Positions 5,309 to 5,695 of a stretch of DNA of 5,695 nt are shown in pieces. Numbering within the stretch: position 1 is the stretch's first letter; each line of letters starts with the position of its first letter. The stretch spans positions 1 through 5,695 of the forward strand of contig LFTP01000127.1 of assembly GCA_001513395.1 (NCBI GenBank). The letters are read 5' to 3'. The stretch is from Clostridia bacterium DTU080. GTDB taxonomy: Bacteria; Bacillota; Limnochordia; DTU080. The notes beneath the pieces are model-generated. The model was given only the letters and a program-made list of their open reading frames with translations. It was not told the origin of the DNA and did not search any database. A program made the translations under genes and the position numbers.

Positions 5309-5695
5309 AAGATGCGCCGGGGATGTTACCCTCGGCTTGTTGGTCTGCTCGATTCTCGTTGTTCTGTGTCAGGTAGTAGGCGTGCAGGCTGCGGGCCTGG
5401 GTCTGGAAGGCGGTCTGGTCACACTCGATTTCGGCCGCCTCATACCGGGTCAACCTGTGATTTGGCCGGGAGTGTCGCAATTCAGGGTTTTTGCTGATAC
5501 GCCGTGGCATGTCTCGTTGCGGGCCGAGGGGGATCTCAGCGACGCTGAAGGACGGATCATTCCGGCTGAACGCTTATCCTGGGCGCTCAAGGATGAGGCG
5601 GGTGCTTGGGGAAACTGGTATCCCGTGCGGCTGCAGGAGTGCCTGGTGGCTGCCGATCAGTTACCGACCGGAAGTGAAGGGCGACAGCTCGTACT
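5301..5695 (+). CDS. Exported beta-rich protein, paralogue of the 190-aa protein (3' end beyond window)
   Basis: An open frame of 131 codons runs from ATG 5301 to the window end without a stop. The start overlaps the end of the previous gene by 8 bases (its TAG is 5306-5308) and has no clear Shine-Dalgarno, so translational coupling is likely. The N-terminus is a signal peptide: MARRCAGDV, a hydrophobic stretch 11-28, then cleavage probably after VQA (30), the same site as in the 190-aa protein. The mature part shares the order and spacing of landmarks with that protein: PGQPVIWPGVSQFRV (49-63) against PGEAVISGPLRFTV; DTPWHVSLRAEGD (66-78) against NTEWDIEVRSD; LSWALKDEAGAW (92-103) against LEWSLSMDDPW; PTGSEGRQLV (122-131) against ATGEDGRQVE. 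I infer a second subunit-like product of the same operon. Confidence 0.8.
   Translation, partial: MARRCAGDVTLGLLVCSILVVLCQVVGVQAAGLGLEGGLVTLDFGRLIPGQPVIWPGVSQFRVFADTPWHVSLRAEGDLSDAEGRIIPAERLSWALKDEAGAWGNWYPVRLQECLVAADQLPTGSEGRQLV

Overview
The window suggests a bacterium of moderately high GC. A textbook SAM-I (S-box) riboswitch controls metK, which is most typical of Bacillota (Firmicutes) and a few other phyla. A decayed gene at the left edge resembles an outer-membrane beta-barrel, which hints at a two-membrane (diderm) cell, perhaps a diderm Bacillota-like lineage. That placement is inference, and I cannot name the organism.

Left part (1-1562, minus strand): a membrane-anchored TlpA/ResA-type thioredoxin (918-1562, GTG start behind a good Shine-Dalgarno). 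About 80 bases downstream, in the same direction, lie the remains of an exported protein. They comprise a signal peptide, a 'GIGGAYSAL...NPAG' N-terminus typical of PorV/TraF-like outer-membrane barrels, and then in-frame stops and frame changes to the window edge. Bases 1-917 hold no convincing intact gene.

Middle (1563-3325, plus strand): a divergent intergenic region, a candidate sigma-70-type promoter, a complete SAM-I riboswitch with overlapping antiterminator and terminator, metK (S-adenosylmethionine synthetase, 401 aa), and a good intrinsic terminator just after it. This is a closed feedback unit: SAM made by MetK binds the leader and ends transcription before metK.

Right part (3326-5695, plus strand): after a leader of about 200 bases, a three-gene export operon begins and runs off the window. 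Its genes are a 190-aa exported small beta-rich protein, a 378-aa exported protein built of three Ig-like segments whose first resembles PapD/DUF916-type chaperone or scaffold domains, and a truncated exported protein that looks like a paralogue of the first. A 12-bp hairpin sits between genes one and two, and genes two and three overlap by 8 bases. The layout (subunit - Ig-fold chaperone-like protein - second subunit) resembles a chaperone-assisted surface-fibre or WxL/DUF916-like surface-protein locus, but no usher, sortase or anchor is visible here. This operon is the part of the window most likely to be undescribed.
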